A stretch of 50,935 nt of DNA from Thermoplasmata archaeon (GCA_023265395.1 JAHFTX010000019.1:1-50935), one strand, 5' to 3'. Numbered from the stretch's first letter, positions 28,501-37,228 are shown. Notes: generated by a model not told the origin, from the letters alone. Made by a program: numbers and translations.

Positions 28501-31500
28501 CCAGAACACCGCTGTCACCGCGCCTGCGACCTACCAATTCAGCCTCGACACCAAAGGATTCTCTGACGGCAATCACAATCTCAAGGTCGTAGTCAGTCAC
28601 AGCATCAGTGGCGAAAGTGCCACAGCCTCGACGGGGGTCGTTATCGACAATACCCCCCCTCTGTTGAGCTCGTTGCAGACCCTCTACCCCTTTGGCAAGA
28701 CCGCCGTCAAGGCGAGCGGTGACAAGGTCACGATCGTCGCGACCGCCAGCGACCCGACCACGGGGGTGGCGAGCGTGCTGCTCAATGCCACCAATATCAA
28801 CGGCGGGAGCGCACTGGCGCTCTTCGATGACGCGAGTCACCAAGATGGCGGGAGCGGGGACGACCAGTATGGCTCCGATCCTGTCGACGCCAGCGGCCAG
28901 ATGGGCTTCCACCGGGTCTTCGTCACCGCCTGTGACCCCGTGGCAAACTGCATCACCAAGGCGACTAATGTTGCCATCGACAATCGGGACCCGTTGGTGA
29001 CCTCGGCAGCGGTCTCCTACCCCGTCGGCCAGAGTGCCGCGAAACTAGGGGATTCAGTACGGGTGACGGCCTCGGTGGTCGATACACGGATCTTCGTGGA
29101 TGTCGTGATGGTCATCGATACCAGCGGTTCGATGGTGGGTCAACCCATCGCCGATGCCAAGTCCGCTGCCTCGTCCTTCGTGGACAAGCTCGATCCTAAC
29201 GATCGCATGGCCTTGTATAGCTTTGATAACCCCGGCGGATTCGCTGGCGGCAACCAGCCCAAGCTCGAGACCGGCTGGACGCAGAACAAGGTCGGAGTCA
29301 AGAACCTCATCAACGCCCTTCAGGCGAACGACTGGACGCCACTGTACTCAACGACGAAGGCGGCCAGTGACTACGCCAAGACGTCCAACAACATGCCGGT
29401 GCTCGTGCTGCTGACCGACGGCGCCGACTGCATCGGTTTCGTTGGGCCCAATTGTGTCAATAGCCTTCCGCCGCCGAACCAGCTGATGGGCGATTCCATC
29501 CCCATCTTCTCCATTGGGTTGGGTGCAGGGGTGCTAAACGGCCCCGCGCGGGACTTCCTCGATCAGCTCGCCTCATCGAGCAACGGAGGAGCATTCTACC
29601 CAGCACCATCGAGCTCCGACCTCGATGCCATCTATGATTCCATCGCCTCTCAGGTGGCGAGCCTTGAGGTTGGTGGCATCTCGTCAGTAACGGTCGATAC
29701 GTCCGCCTTCGGCGGAGGTGCCAACGAACCGATGTACGACGATGGCTTGCATGGGGACGGCCAAGCCGGGGACAACGTCTTCGGTTCAAACCCAGTCGCA
29801 GTTGCTAGCGGGGTCACTGCCAATCGCGATGCGATCGTGACCGCTACTGATGTCGGTGGCAATACGGACACTCTTGTTGCCCAGGCACGGATTGACAATA
29901 CGCCCCCGCAGCTTGGTGCAGTTGCGGCAACCTACCCAGGCACCCAGCACTGGGTGCAGGACGGGCAACGGGTCTTCTTCACCTCAACCATCACAGATCC
30001 GGGCGCAATCGGGAGCATCAGCGTCGTGACCGCCGACGCCAGCTCCATCGGAGGGGACGAAGCCGTCACCATGCTTGATGACGGGGTCGGAAACGATGTA
30101 CGCCCCGCCGATGCGAACTTCGCGAGCGCCGATGTGCTACCGGCGACCGGACTGCAGACCATGCTGTCGACGGTCAGGGTGACCGCACGGGATTGGGCGG
30201 GCAACACCGCCTCGCGCACCGGCAACGTCTTCGTCGACAACAAGCGCCCGGTCCTCATCGAACTCGTCGATCCGGTGCAAGGCCAGTACATCGAGGGTAC
30301 GTATCAGTTCCAGGCCACGAACAACAACCCCGAGGCCATCTTCGAGATCGAGTTCCGCGTCGACGGGACGTACTACACCACCGCCCACAACCCATTGACG
30401 GGCTTCCACACGCTCGCCTTCGACACCCAGCAGCTCCTCGATGGGCCCTACACCGTGACCAGCCGGGGAACGGAGATAATCCCTGGAAAGACCGTCCTGG
30501 GCAACAATGACGTCGATTTCTTCGTCGACAACACCTATCCGACCCTTCTGTTACTCGCTCCCTCACCGGGGGCGCTGCTTGGCGGGGTGGTCAATGTTTC
30601 CGTCAACGCCTCAGACCTCTATCTTGAGACCGTGCAGTACCGTGTCGATGGGGGATCGGCCGCTGATGTCTCGACCCCCTGGCAGACAGCCAACGTCACT
30701 GATGGCGACCATGAACTGACCGTCGAGGCCATCGACCAGATCGGCCACGTGACCTCGGTCTCCCTGGCCCTGAGGGTCGACAATGGCAACCCCTCTGCCC
30801 GCTGGGTCAGCCCCGCCGAGGATGCCTACGTCTCCGGGCTCGTGGTGCTCCAAGTCGAAGCGCAGGACCTCGTAGGGATCTCGTTCGTCGATGTTAGCGG
30901 GGACTTGGTGCTCCCGCTGTTTCAGAATCCCGTCTCGGGACTGTGGGAGGCCGGTGTGAGCACGACCTCGCACCCCGATGGAACCTATCTGCTCGACTTG
31001 ACCGTCAGTGATGAGGCAGGCCACAACTTCACCGCTCCGACCCTTACCATCTCAATCGACAACATCGGGCCGAAACTCACCATCCTCTCTCCGGCGACAA
31101 CTGTGCTTACCGGAGAGGTGGATCTGCAGGTCGTTACCTCCGACGGACCTTTCCCGCCTCTGTTGGAGCAATGGCGCCTCGATTCACTCAACTGGGTCGA
31201 CCTCGAAGATGGCCGAGGGTCCCTCAACACGACGCTCTACGCCGAAGGGCCCCATCAGCTTACCTTCCGCGTCGAGGACCATCTCGGCCGTTCCGCCGAG
31301 CAGGTACTGACCATCGTCATTGATAACGGTGAGCCATCCGTCGAGCTGATCACCCCCTCAAACGGCACGATCCTTGGCGGCGTGATCACGGTCCAAGCAC
31401 TCGTCACAGATGCCGTCGGCATCGCACACGCGACCGTCCTCATCGAAGGTGCTGACCCCGACCAGCCCATCTGGAACACCAGCTATGCCCTTGCGAGCAT

Positions 31501-33193
31501 TAGCGGGGCATATGGCATCCAGCTCAATACGCATGCATGGGGCCAGGGCGATTCCCGATATCGGCTGAGCGTCAGGGCTGAAGACACCGCCGGGAGGATC
31601 GTAGGTTCGGTCCCGGTCGACATCATCGTCGATAACGAGGACCCACAGGTGGAACTCTCGCCCCTGCAAGGGTACGTCAGCGGAGAACTGGACCTCAACG
31701 CGGTCCCCTTCGATGTATTCCTCGTCACCTTCCAATACCGCCTCGATGGCGGGCGCTGGTCGGATGTCGACAATGAAACGATCCATCTTGATACCCTCTC
31801 CTTGGCCGATGGAGCGCATCTCCTTCAGGTGCGCGTGGAGGACTTGGCGGGGCACGCCACAATCGTCGAGCGGTCGTTCATCATTGACAATAGCGACCCC
31901 GAGCTCGTGATCGTCAGTCCCGCCACGGGCCGGCCCGTGCAAGGCGAGATCACCATCCAGGTCTACGCACAGGATCCCGTGGGCATCGCTGGGCTCGTCC
32001 TAGTCGAGGGCCTCGGTGGCAATCAGACCACCACGCCGTTGTTCCGCAATCCTGCTACTGGTTACTTCGAGCTAGCGCTGCAGACCAAAGACCACGCGGA
32101 TGGTTCGGGGACTTATCTCGTGCGAGCCACTGACCTGGCTGGCCACCAGGCCAACGCTTCACTTGAAGTGCCTGTCGACAACACCGCGCCAACGATCACC
32201 CTGTTGCAGCCGAAGAGTTCCGGCAAGGGGACCATCGGGTTTGAGGTGCGTGCGACAGATGCGAGCGGCGTCGCGAGCGTCGAGGTACGGATTGGGGGGA
32301 CGGAATGGCAGCAGCTCCGAGATGTCGATGGGGAGAGTTTTGCATATGCCTGGCGATCGACAATGGAGGACAACGGGGAGGTCCCCTACGACATCCGGGC
32401 GACTGATAGCATTGGCAACCAGAGGGTCGAGGGTCATACCCTCAAGGTCCGCAACGAGGTGCCCATCGCGTGGGCGACGTTTGCTTCGCTTGGGCTGCTC
32501 ATCGCGCTCCTAGTGGTCCTGCTGGTCCTGACTGCCCTGGTGTGGCGGCGGTGGCCGGCGCGCCCTGCAGACCGAGCGCAATGGACAGAGGACGACCGGC
32601 CCCCTCGGCCCAGACACGATGCCTTGGTTCCCCCGGAGCATAGCCAGCGTGTGCCGCCACCATCTCCGCGCGGTCGGGATCCAGCGCAAGATCCACGAGG
32701 ACCACGACATCCCCCGGCGACAAGTTTCCGCCCCTCGCCCCCTGCACCATTCGTCGGTCCCCCGATGGCCGCGTCAGGACGGGCAGTGCCGACACCAGCC
32801 GCTGGTGGTGACCCCTGGGAAGGCGGCGCTGATGCTTCAGAGGCGGAGATGATCGAGTTTTCCGAAGACGTGACTGAGGATGCGGAAGTCTTTGAGGAGG
32901 CCGACCCCGTAGAGGTCGAAGAGATGGAGTTCTTCGATTCGGAAGAACCGGCCGTCACCCTTCCTCCAGCCGGGACTGAACCGCCTGCACCCAGAGTGAC
33001 GCTTCGCTCACGCGAGGCGACCAACCGGCCAGCTGCGCCAAGAGGTGAAAAAGTCTCGCAGGCACCTGATGCGGACCCCCTAGGGGCGATGCTCAACGGT
33101 CCTCAACGCAGTCCCAGCCCATCGCCCAGGCAGACAGACCGCCCCGTCGCAAAGGAGGATTCGCCCCTAGGCGATCTCATCGGTGACTACTGA
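25541..33193 (+). CDS. Giant surface protein: P domain, Ig-like repeats, VWA/MIDAS, membrane anchor, acidic tail
   Basis: 2550 residues. The start is ATG 25541, preceded by GGGGGGTGG; it begins the signal peptide (core SACLLGLLLFGGILPLLLA, ~25-43). Residues ~48-178 resemble a proprotein-convertase P domain. More than a dozen Ig-like repeats follow, recognisable by recurring VDNY/IDN junctions. Three choice-of-anchor-type repeats (DDG...DG..GDN.F) lie at ~1036-1567, and a VWA domain (~1186-1376) interrupts the second. The VWA has a full MIDAS: DTSGS (1193-1197), WTPLYST and LTDGAD. More Ig-like repeats precede one membrane helix (~2309-2333) capped by RRW. The ~215-residue cytoplasmic tail is proline-rich, then acidic, and ends in DSPLGDLIGDY. 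Metal-dependent adhesion is inferred. Its 3' end overlaps the convergent rhomboid gene by 17 bp. Confidence 0.85.
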   Translation: MWNRHGTPSVPIAAGPQTSNVRTVSACLLGLLLFGGILPLLLATGAPVTSSFSRSYVDPTVPVVIPDFGNGISTIDVTDTFTLTNTHVTIDVIHSYRGALVIAIRHPGYPGVPEVILYTGSFADLGADVSLDLDVADFDGLDSVGQWQVVVTDRVPDAKIGTITTSVIELSYTFSVNLTDPVPANPAPTLSGTAAIRAVVAPAATVTLAVDGSSVGTMVPTGSPNEFGYDLDTLGWADGLHTLAVEGTTPFGNSLTDLHAVRFTNYDLDGAGVTEWIDPTSSTTMSGTYLLIMGVPSHATAVQWGVDGAVVGPMAFSGSDATYDYYIASLDTTLLNDDVHTLSSITTGGDGSTTDRSVLVIIDNWQVSAAFTAPAPLSSVSGTVVVTMAVNDADSTTVEVDGVPIGTDGTDRVGAGTHTILWDSTAQTDGSHALIARSIDFDGVEASASETVFVDNVPPLTAALVSPAPFSTIAGVASFDVDTTASANEARLVVDGVLASVTIGAPNLDADTYRLSLPTDSFVDGLHQVQVQLRDITGALATDQEVYSFDNYAIAVVITQPTSPPAVTGSFIVRATASDVLIGRLILDGTLVEEITRGIALSDTDLVFSSIDSTTLGDGSHALQVVGLGPGSEQAIDSTSITVDNYQISITPLLPTAGTVLAGTQDAWATTPDYAASFEVRVGSTVLASTTTSVFCFGGTCWWNVAYDSTGMTEGPTQLLLAASDPDGIWASATVAVIVDNYDLTVTFDALPATGGTMDISVQVTNAPAAPATNYAVSAELFVDGQLAAVDGSFDQPTQRFTFTLDTTTIGDGSHVLRAEVTDTAGDVKVATTSMPINNWDIQPSIFFPAAGGALSGTINLWIEVDNNAPDGPTTGYAESADLLVDGVVTSSTTTFQDLGFFRGFIFTLDTSAFTDGLHQLRAEVTDPDGTVRTVFRSQAFDNWLITVTLQVNDADNRIGGTFSGIIASPSVADRAELYIDGSLVSVQNTAVTAPATYQFSLDTKGFSDGNHNLKVVVSHSISGESATASTGVVIDNTPPLLSSLQTLYPFGKTAVKASGDKVTIVATASDPTTGVASVLLNATNINGGSALALFDDASHQDGGSGDDQYGSDPVDASGQMGFHRVFVTACDPVANCITKATNVAIDNRDPLVTSAAVSYPVGQSAAKLGDSVRVTASVVDTRIFVDVVMVIDTSGSMVGQPIADAKSAASSFVDKLDPNDRMALYSFDNPGGFAGGNQPKLETGWTQNKVGVKNLINALQANDWTPLYSTTKAASDYAKTSNNMPVLVLLTDGADCIGFVGPNCVNSLPPPNQLMGDSIPIFSIGLGAGVLNGPARDFLDQLASSSNGGAFYPAPSSSDLDAIYDSIASQVASLEVGGISSVTVDTSAFGGGANEPMYDDGLHGDGQAGDNVFGSNPVAVASGVTANRDAIVTATDVGGNTDTLVAQARIDNTPPQLGAVAATYPGTQHWVQDGQRVFFTSTITDPGAIGSISVVTADASSIGGDEAVTMLDDGVGNDVRPADANFASADVLPATGLQTMLSTVRVTARDWAGNTASRTGNVFVDNKRPVLIELVDPVQGQYIEGTYQFQATNNNPEAIFEIEFRVDGTYYTTAHNPLTGFHTLAFDTQQLLDGPYTVTSRGTEIIPGKTVLGNNDVDFFVDNTYPTLLLLAPSPGALLGGVVNVSVNASDLYLETVQYRVDGGSAADVSTPWQTANVTDGDHELTVEAIDQIGHVTSVSLALRVDNGNPSARWVSPAEDAYVSGLVVLQVEAQDLVGISFVDVSGDLVLPLFQNPVSGLWEAGVSTTSHPDGTYLLDLTVSDEAGHNFTAPTLTISIDNIGPKLTILSPATTVLTGEVDLQVVTSDGPFPPLLEQWRLDSLNWVDLEDGRGSLNTTLYAEGPHQLTFRVEDHLGRSAEQVLTIVIDNGEPSVELITPSNGTILGGVITVQALVTDAVGIAHATVLIEGADPDQPIWNTSYALASISGAYGIQLNTHAWGQGDSRYRLSVRAEDTAGRIVGSVPVDIIVDNEDPQVELSPLQGYVSGELDLNAVPFDVFLVTFQYRLDGGRWSDVDNETIHLDTLSLADGAHLLQVRVEDLAGHATIVERSFIIDNSDPELVIVSPATGRPVQGEITIQVYAQDPVGIAGLVLVEGLGGNQTTTPLFRNPATGYFELALQTKDHADGSGTYLVRATDLAGHQANASLEVPVDNTAPTITLLQPKSSGKGTIGFEVRATDASGVASVEVRIGGTEWQQLRDVDGESFAYAWRSTMEDNGEVPYDIRATDSIGNQRVEGHTLKVRNEVPIAWATFASLGLLIALLVVLLVLTALVWRRWPARPADRAQWTEDDRPPRPRHDALVPPEHSQRVPPPSPRGRDPAQDPRGPRHPPATSFRPSPPAPFVGPPMAASGRAVPTPAAGGDPWEGGADASEAEMIEFSEDVTEDAEVFEEADPVEVEEMEFFDSEEPAVTLPPAGTEPPAPRVTLRSREATNRPAAPRGEKVSQAPDADPLGAMLNGPQRSPSPSPRQTDRPVAKEDSPLGDLIGDY

Positions 33194-34205
33194 GTCCTGT
33201 TAAGGACGGCGTGACGAGGGCAAGGCGGAAGGCGCATCCCCTGTCTACGCAGTCGACCGACGAACGGCCTTCCCGCAGCCCTCCCCCGCATCGCGGGCAT
33301 CGCGCTTGCTCGATGAGGGAGGTGCGCCACGCTGCGGCGACTTCAGGCTCCTCGGCTTTTCGGGCTTGGTCAAAGATCTCCCGCAGGCGCGGCGTGGTTG
33401 CGAGGATATGCAAGGGTGTGGGGTCGTACCGCGTTCGATGGGGCTCTCTCCGTTCGCGGATCATGAGGATTGCCGGAGCCATGGCGAAGCCGACCAACAG
33501 TCCTGAGACATGGGCAAAGTGAGCGACGCGGTCGGGGCCAAGCAACAGGATGCGCACCCCAGCCAGGTCCAGCAACCCCAGGGCGGTCTCGAGGATTAGC
33601 AGACCCGCCCACAACGTCGCCATCCGCATCGGGGGCAGAAGACCGATTCCGACGAACAGCCTGATTCGCTCGTCGGGCCACAGCCGTGCATATCCCCCGA
33701 GCAAGCCGTTGATTGCTCCCGAAGCGCCCAGGAGGATACCAGCCCCTGCAACTCCGACCGGGAGCACAGCATAGATTGCCGAGAATAGGAGGGCCGCAGC
33801 GACACCGGTTGTCAAATAGAGCACCGCCATCCGGCGCGTACCCAGACGTGCCTCGAGGGACGGTCCCCAGAGCAGGAGCATGACCATGTTGAACCCCAGA
33901 TGGAAGAGGGTCAGGTGGACGAATTGGCTCGTCAGGAGGGTATACCCCAATCCAGGGTAGCTGCTCAGCGAGGCAGGCGCGAAGCCAATGGAGACGAGCC
34001 CCCATCCATACCTCCAGGAGACCATCTCCCTTGGGAGTGCCGCTTGGGCGACGAGCAGGAGCACGGCCACTGCGATATTGGCCGCCGCCAACGAGAGCGA
34101 GAGGTTCCGCCCGCGGACGATGGGGAGGATCACTCCAACCAGCGATGCGATGAGAACGAGGAAGGTCAGGGTCTTCCCAAGCGCATCGAGGGGGGGGAGG
34201 AGCAC
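33177..34205 (-). CDS. Rhomboid-family intramembrane serine protease with C-terminal zinc ribbon
   Basis: 342 residues with six or seven membrane helices. The rhomboid catalytic features are present: LFHLGFNM in an early helix (the conserved His/Asn pair), the nucleophile in GASGAING, and the catalytic histidine in HVSGLLVG near residue 245. Rhomboids cut transmembrane helices within the membrane. The hydrophilic C-terminus ends in a zinc-ribbon-like pattern (CPRCGG...CVDRGC), which is an addition to the core. The GTG start follows the KH gene's stop directly, so it is in the translation operon. Its end overlaps the convergent giant surface gene. Whether either surface protein is a substrate is speculation. 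Confidence 0.88.
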   Translation of the reverse strand: MLLPPLDALGKTLTFLVLIASLVGVILPIVRGRNLSLSLAAANIAVAVLLLVAQAALPREMVSWRYGWGLVSIGFAPASLSSYPGLGYTLLTSQFVHLTLFHLGFNMVMLLLWGPSLEARLGTRRMAVLYLTTGVAAALLFSAIYAVLPVGVAGAGILLGASGAINGLLGGYARLWPDERIRLFVGIGLLPPMRMATLWAGLLILETALGLLDLAGVRILLLGPDRVAHFAHVSGLLVGFAMAPAILMIRERREPHRTRYDPTPLHILATTPRLREIFDQARKAEEPEVAAAWRTSLIEQARCPRCGGGLREGRSSVDCVDRGCAFRLALVTPSLTGLSSHR

Positions 34206-34838
34206 CTACTCCTCCCCCACCCCATCGGACTCGTCATCCTCAGGAGGGCGCAGGCCACCAGTCGGCACATCGCCCTCTGGGATACCAATGCCAAACGCAG
34301 CTTCGAGGAACGACTTCTCGCGGTCCCTTCGACGATTCCGCTCTAAGAAGCCATAGACCGCGGCATGCTCCGATCCTGACAAGAGCATCTCGATGGCCTC
34401 ACTACATGGTTCAATCTCGCCAAGGCCACCAATGATCGCGATTGTGGTCCCTTGAATGGCTAGGAGGCAACCTGAGAGGTCCTCGAGCACCTTGCGTGTG
34501 CGCCCCGCTTGACCTATCACCCGACCGCGAACCTGGATGATGCGTCGCTGTGACTTGCCGGCGAAGTCCCGAATGTCGATGAGCCGCAGATACTGATCGT
34601 CTTCGAGCAGGCGGCGAGCAACCTGTGGAGAGAAGCCGCGGCCGACGGCTTTTACGAACTCAGCGACCTTCATCCCCATGATTGGATCCGCGGAGGAGGG
34701 ATCGATGATCACCAACCCGTCACTCGACTGCACCTCGATGACGATCCCGGACTTCTTCTGTAGGGACCGCTTGTCCTTCCCTTTGGGACCTAGGAGGGCA
34801 CCAATCCGTTCGCGGGGAATCCGCACCTGCTGGACCAT
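34206..34838 (-). CDS. KH-domain RNA-binding protein, Pno1/Dim2-like
   Basis: 210 residues with two KH domains: the first around RIGALLGPKGKDKRSLQ and the second around GRVIGQAGRTRKVLEDL (GxxG loops GPKG and GQAG). This pattern matches the archaeal Krr1/Pno1 (Dim2) family, which binds the 3' end of 16S rRNA in small-subunit maturation. ATG 34838 follows the RIO1 stop by 2 nt; the longer frame up to 34901 lies inside the RIO1 gene and is rejected. An acidic tail (EDDESDGVGEE) ends the protein. Linkage to aIF1A and RIO1 is a known archaeal arrangement and supports a ribosome-assembly role. Confidence 0.88.
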   Translation of the reverse strand: MVQQVRIPRERIGALLGPKGKDKRSLQKKSGIVIEVQSSDGLVIIDPSSADPIMGMKVAEFVKAVGRGFSPQVARRLLEDDQYLRLIDIRDFAGKSQRRIIQVRGRVIGQAGRTRKVLEDLSGCLLAIQGTTIAIIGGLGEIEPCSEAIEMLLSGSEHAAVYGFLERNRRRDREKSFLEAAFGIGIPEGDVPTGGLRPPEDDESDGVGEE

Positions 34839-34840
34839 GA

Positions 34841-35842
34841 TTACCCCTGCTCCGTCGGTCGTGATCGTCGCGGTCCTGCCGCCTGGGCTTCCTCGAGCCA
34901 TGACCGTGCATCAGCCCCCGGTTCGAGGGGTATTCCAAAGCGTGTGCAGGCCTTGACGAGCCCTTCGAGGTCGCGGATGAGGAAAGAGAGTGCCTGGGGA
35001 TGGTCGACGACCACCCCTTGGGCGAAATCTATCAGGTAGGGGGCGTCCCGATGGAGGAGAACGTTGAAGGGGCTGAGATCCCCATGGACGATTCCACCGC
35101 GGACGACGAGACGGCGGACGTCTTCGAGGACGAGGCCCCAGAGCCGCGCGCCTTCGGCGGCGGAGGGCCGCAAGTCACTCAATTGGGGTGCGGGCGAGGT
35201 GTCATCACCGAGCAGCTCCATTCCTAGCATGTGTCCCGAAACCCACAATGGCTGCGGGACTCGGACTCCGGCCCCCGCAGCGCGCTGGAGGTTCTTGTAC
35301 TCCTTGAGGGCGAAGATGCGCTTGAGTGCCTGACGGTTCCGGCGGACTCGCCCAAAACGTGGGTCCCCATCAAGATAGGGAAGCATGCGGCGGAAAGTGG
35401 CAGTGGCAATCCTGAAGATCTTCACGGCGATGAGCCCCTGAGCCGTGGATGCGACAAAGACATTGGCTTCCTTCCCGGTCGAGATAGGGTACTCCAGCGT
35501 CTCAATCCGCCCATCATTCATCAGCTTGTAGAGGATCATCATCGTGCGGCGGTCGAAGACCTCGCCAAAGGTCTTGCGTAAATCGCGGTCACCGGATGTC
35601 CCCCTGCGGCGGTCTGCGTGGGATTCGGAGGGAAGCCGTTGGAGGATTCTGTAGACCTGCTCTTCAGCGCGAGCAATCAGCTGGTCAGGCAGTTCCTCCT
35701 TTTCCTCTTCTGACGTTGCGGGAGCAACCGGGAGGTCGTCGAGGTCGTCATCCTCGCGTCCTTCTGGATTGGGTACCCTGAGAGTGGGGGGAATGACTCG
35801 ATCCTTGCGTCGCACGATACCACCACCCTGCGACCCGGCCAT
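34841..35842 (-). CDS. rio1: RIO1-type serine/threonine protein kinase
   Basis: 333 residues. The RIO signature loop STGKEANVF replaces the usual glycine-rich loop. The catalytic loop is IVHGDLSPFNVLL and the metal-binding segment is LIDFAQGV, where many archaeal RIO1 proteins have DVSQ. RIO1 acts in late 40S/30S-type small-subunit maturation. ATG 35842 (MAGSQGGG) is chosen; the frame continues upstream to 36190 but only antisense to aIF1A codons in another phase. An acidic, low-complexity N-terminal segment of ~60 residues precedes the RIO winged helix and kinase fold. The gene lies 43 nt after aIF1A and 2 nt before the KH gene. Confidence 0.9.
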   Translation of the reverse strand: MAGSQGGGIVRRKDRVIPPTLRVPNPEGREDDDLDDLPVAPATSEEEKEELPDQLIARAEEQVYRILQRLPSESHADRRRGTSGDRDLRKTFGEVFDRRTMMILYKLMNDGRIETLEYPISTGKEANVFVASTAQGLIAVKIFRIATATFRRMLPYLDGDPRFGRVRRNRQALKRIFALKEYKNLQRAAGAGVRVPQPLWVSGHMLGMELLGDDTSPAPQLSDLRPSAAEGARLWGLVLEDVRRLVVRGGIVHGDLSPFNVLLHRDAPYLIDFAQGVVVDHPQALSFLIRDLEGLVKACTRFGIPLEPGADARSWLEEAQAAGPRRSRPTEQG

Positions 35843-35885
35843 AAATCCCACGTTTGCCACGGGCGCGCGAGCGCTCGGCGACGAT

Positions 35886-36473
35886 TCAGAAGACGTCGAG
35901 CGTCGGGGGGAGGACGCCCTTGCGGCTGAGGTAGGACGCCTGGGTCTTGGTGTAGCGGTAGGTGATGTCAGCCTTCTCGTCCTGAAACTCCCAGGGGCGG
36001 ACGATGACGAGGTCCCCCTCTCGGATCCACATGCGCTTGCGCAGCTTGCCCGGGACACGGCCCATCCGGCTCTTCCCATCGGCACAGACGACCTTGATGC
36101 GCGATGCCCCAAGGAGCTGCTCGGCGATTCCGAATAGCTCGTAGTGCTTACGATGCGGAAGACGTACTCGTACGACTTCGGGATCCGCATCTACCTCTCG
36201 CGCGCGTCGACGACTCAATCGTGGCGGTTCTTGAGTGTCGTCTTGTGGTTCGAGCGGCAGTTCCCCGTCGTCGGCGGGGGTACTTCCCTCCTCGACTACG
36301 TCGGCCTTCTCCGCGAGGTCAGGGTCGACCTCCACCGGCTCGCTTCCCTCAATGGGCGCCTTCTCCTCGATGGTAGCTGGTTCGGGTTCAACCACCACAG
36401 GCCGTCCACGGGAGCGCGCAGGGCGCACTTCCTCCTCGTCCTCAGAGAGCTTGTCCTGGCTGCCCTTTCCCAT
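35886..36473 (-). CDS. eif1a: Translation initiation factor aIF1A with long acidic N-terminus
   Basis: 195 residues. The C-terminal ~100 residues are an S1-like OB fold typical of aIF1A (VVRVRLPHRKHYELFGIAEQ, GRVPGKLRKRMWIREGDLVIVRPW). The factor binds the ribosomal A site and promotes initiation. Usual archaeal proteins are about 100-115 residues; here ~90 extra N-terminal residues rich in Glu, Pro and Asp precede the OB fold. ATG 36473 (MGKGSQDK) is chosen, with 36485 as an alternative. It follows rpoD by 56 nt and precedes RIO1. The extension starts on a good ATG and keeps coding character, so I regard it as real; its role is unknown. Confidence 0.9.
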   Translation of the reverse strand: MGKGSQDKLSEDEEEVRPARSRGRPVVVEPEPATIEEKAPIEGSEPVEVDPDLAEKADVVEEGSTPADDGELPLEPQDDTQEPPRLSRRRAREVDADPEVVRVRLPHRKHYELFGIAEQLLGASRIKVVCADGKSRMGRVPGKLRKRMWIREGDLVIVRPWEFQDEKADITYRYTKTQASYLSRKGVLPPTLDVF

Positions 36474-36529
36474 GGGATACCACATCCTGCCGCTAGGTAC
36501 TCGACACCTCGCGTTGGGGGAGGGGACGG

Positions 36530-37228
36530 TCACCCCTCGAGGGCGGCGACCAGCTCATCGACCTTGGCGAAGGTCTGTTCTAGGTGCCGCAGGGCGAACC
36601 GCAGGGCCTCTAGGGTGGTGATCGATCCATCAGTCTCGAAGGTGAAGGTGAAGGTCTTGGGCTGACCACGCTCGTCGAGATCCTCGGAATCGTAATGGTA
36701 GCCAATCCCTGAACATGGCATCCACTTGGCATGTTGACGTCCAGTGCCCAACACCGCAGTGGCGTAGATGAGCGGGGCTTGCCCTTCGGTGAGCTTGATC
36801 AAGGGGATTAGTGGATCCCTGATGGGTTTGGTGATGTCACCGATAGGCTCGAGGTCTCCACTGTAGACGACGCAGGGGCCCTTCTTTGAAAGCTTGTAGA
36901 TGACGGGCAGCGACGGGGTGCTGCCCTCGGCCATCGCCAGCTGGGTCTCAAGGTCGGTCGGGATGGGGACGAGGCCCAGACGGTGAGCGACCGTCTCGTC
37001 GAAGCTCGGCGAGATGCTCTCGTACTCCTTGCCGCCTCCGACCCGCACCGGGCCGAGGTGGAATTCGATGTCCTCAAGCGCGAGCTTGGGCACATCGACC
37101 GCCAGTGTCCGCCGCACAGAGTTGACGAAGTAGGGTGAAACTCCGTGGATATCGAAGGCCATCCGTTGGTCCTCAAGCTTCTTGAAATCTAGGTCAATCA
37201 TCGTAGCTCCCTCGGGCTTGCCACTCAC
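36530..37228 (-). CDS. rpoD: DNA-directed RNA polymerase subunit D
   Basis: 232 residues, the archaeal counterpart of bacterial alpha-NTD and eukaryotic Rpb3. The N-terminal dimerisation motif ([20 protein letters not shown]) and the C-terminal helix ([12 protein letters not shown]) match. The inserted domain is short and contains one cysteine, so there is no ferredoxin-like Fe-S cluster. ATG 37228 overlaps the uS11 stop (ATGA). ATG 37201 has a GAGGGAG site just upstream and may be the true start, giving 223 residues. Confidence 0.95.
   Translation of the reverse strand: MSGKPEGATMIDLDFKKLEDQRMAFDIHGVSPYFVNSVRRTLAVDVPKLALEDIEFHLGPVRVGGGKEYESISPSFDETVAHRLGLVPIPTDLETQLAMAEGSTPSLPVIYKLSKKGPCVVYSGDLEPIGDITKPIRDPLIPLIKLTEGQAPLIYATAVLGTGRQHAKWMPCSGIGYHYDSEDLDERGQPKTFTFTFETDGSITTLEALRFALRHLEQTFAKVDELVAALEG

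Noticed and set aside
35843-36190. N-terminal extension of RIO1
   Set aside because: It overlaps the aIF1A gene in another phase and is Ser/Arg-rich filler; the RIO1 family start fits ATG 35842.
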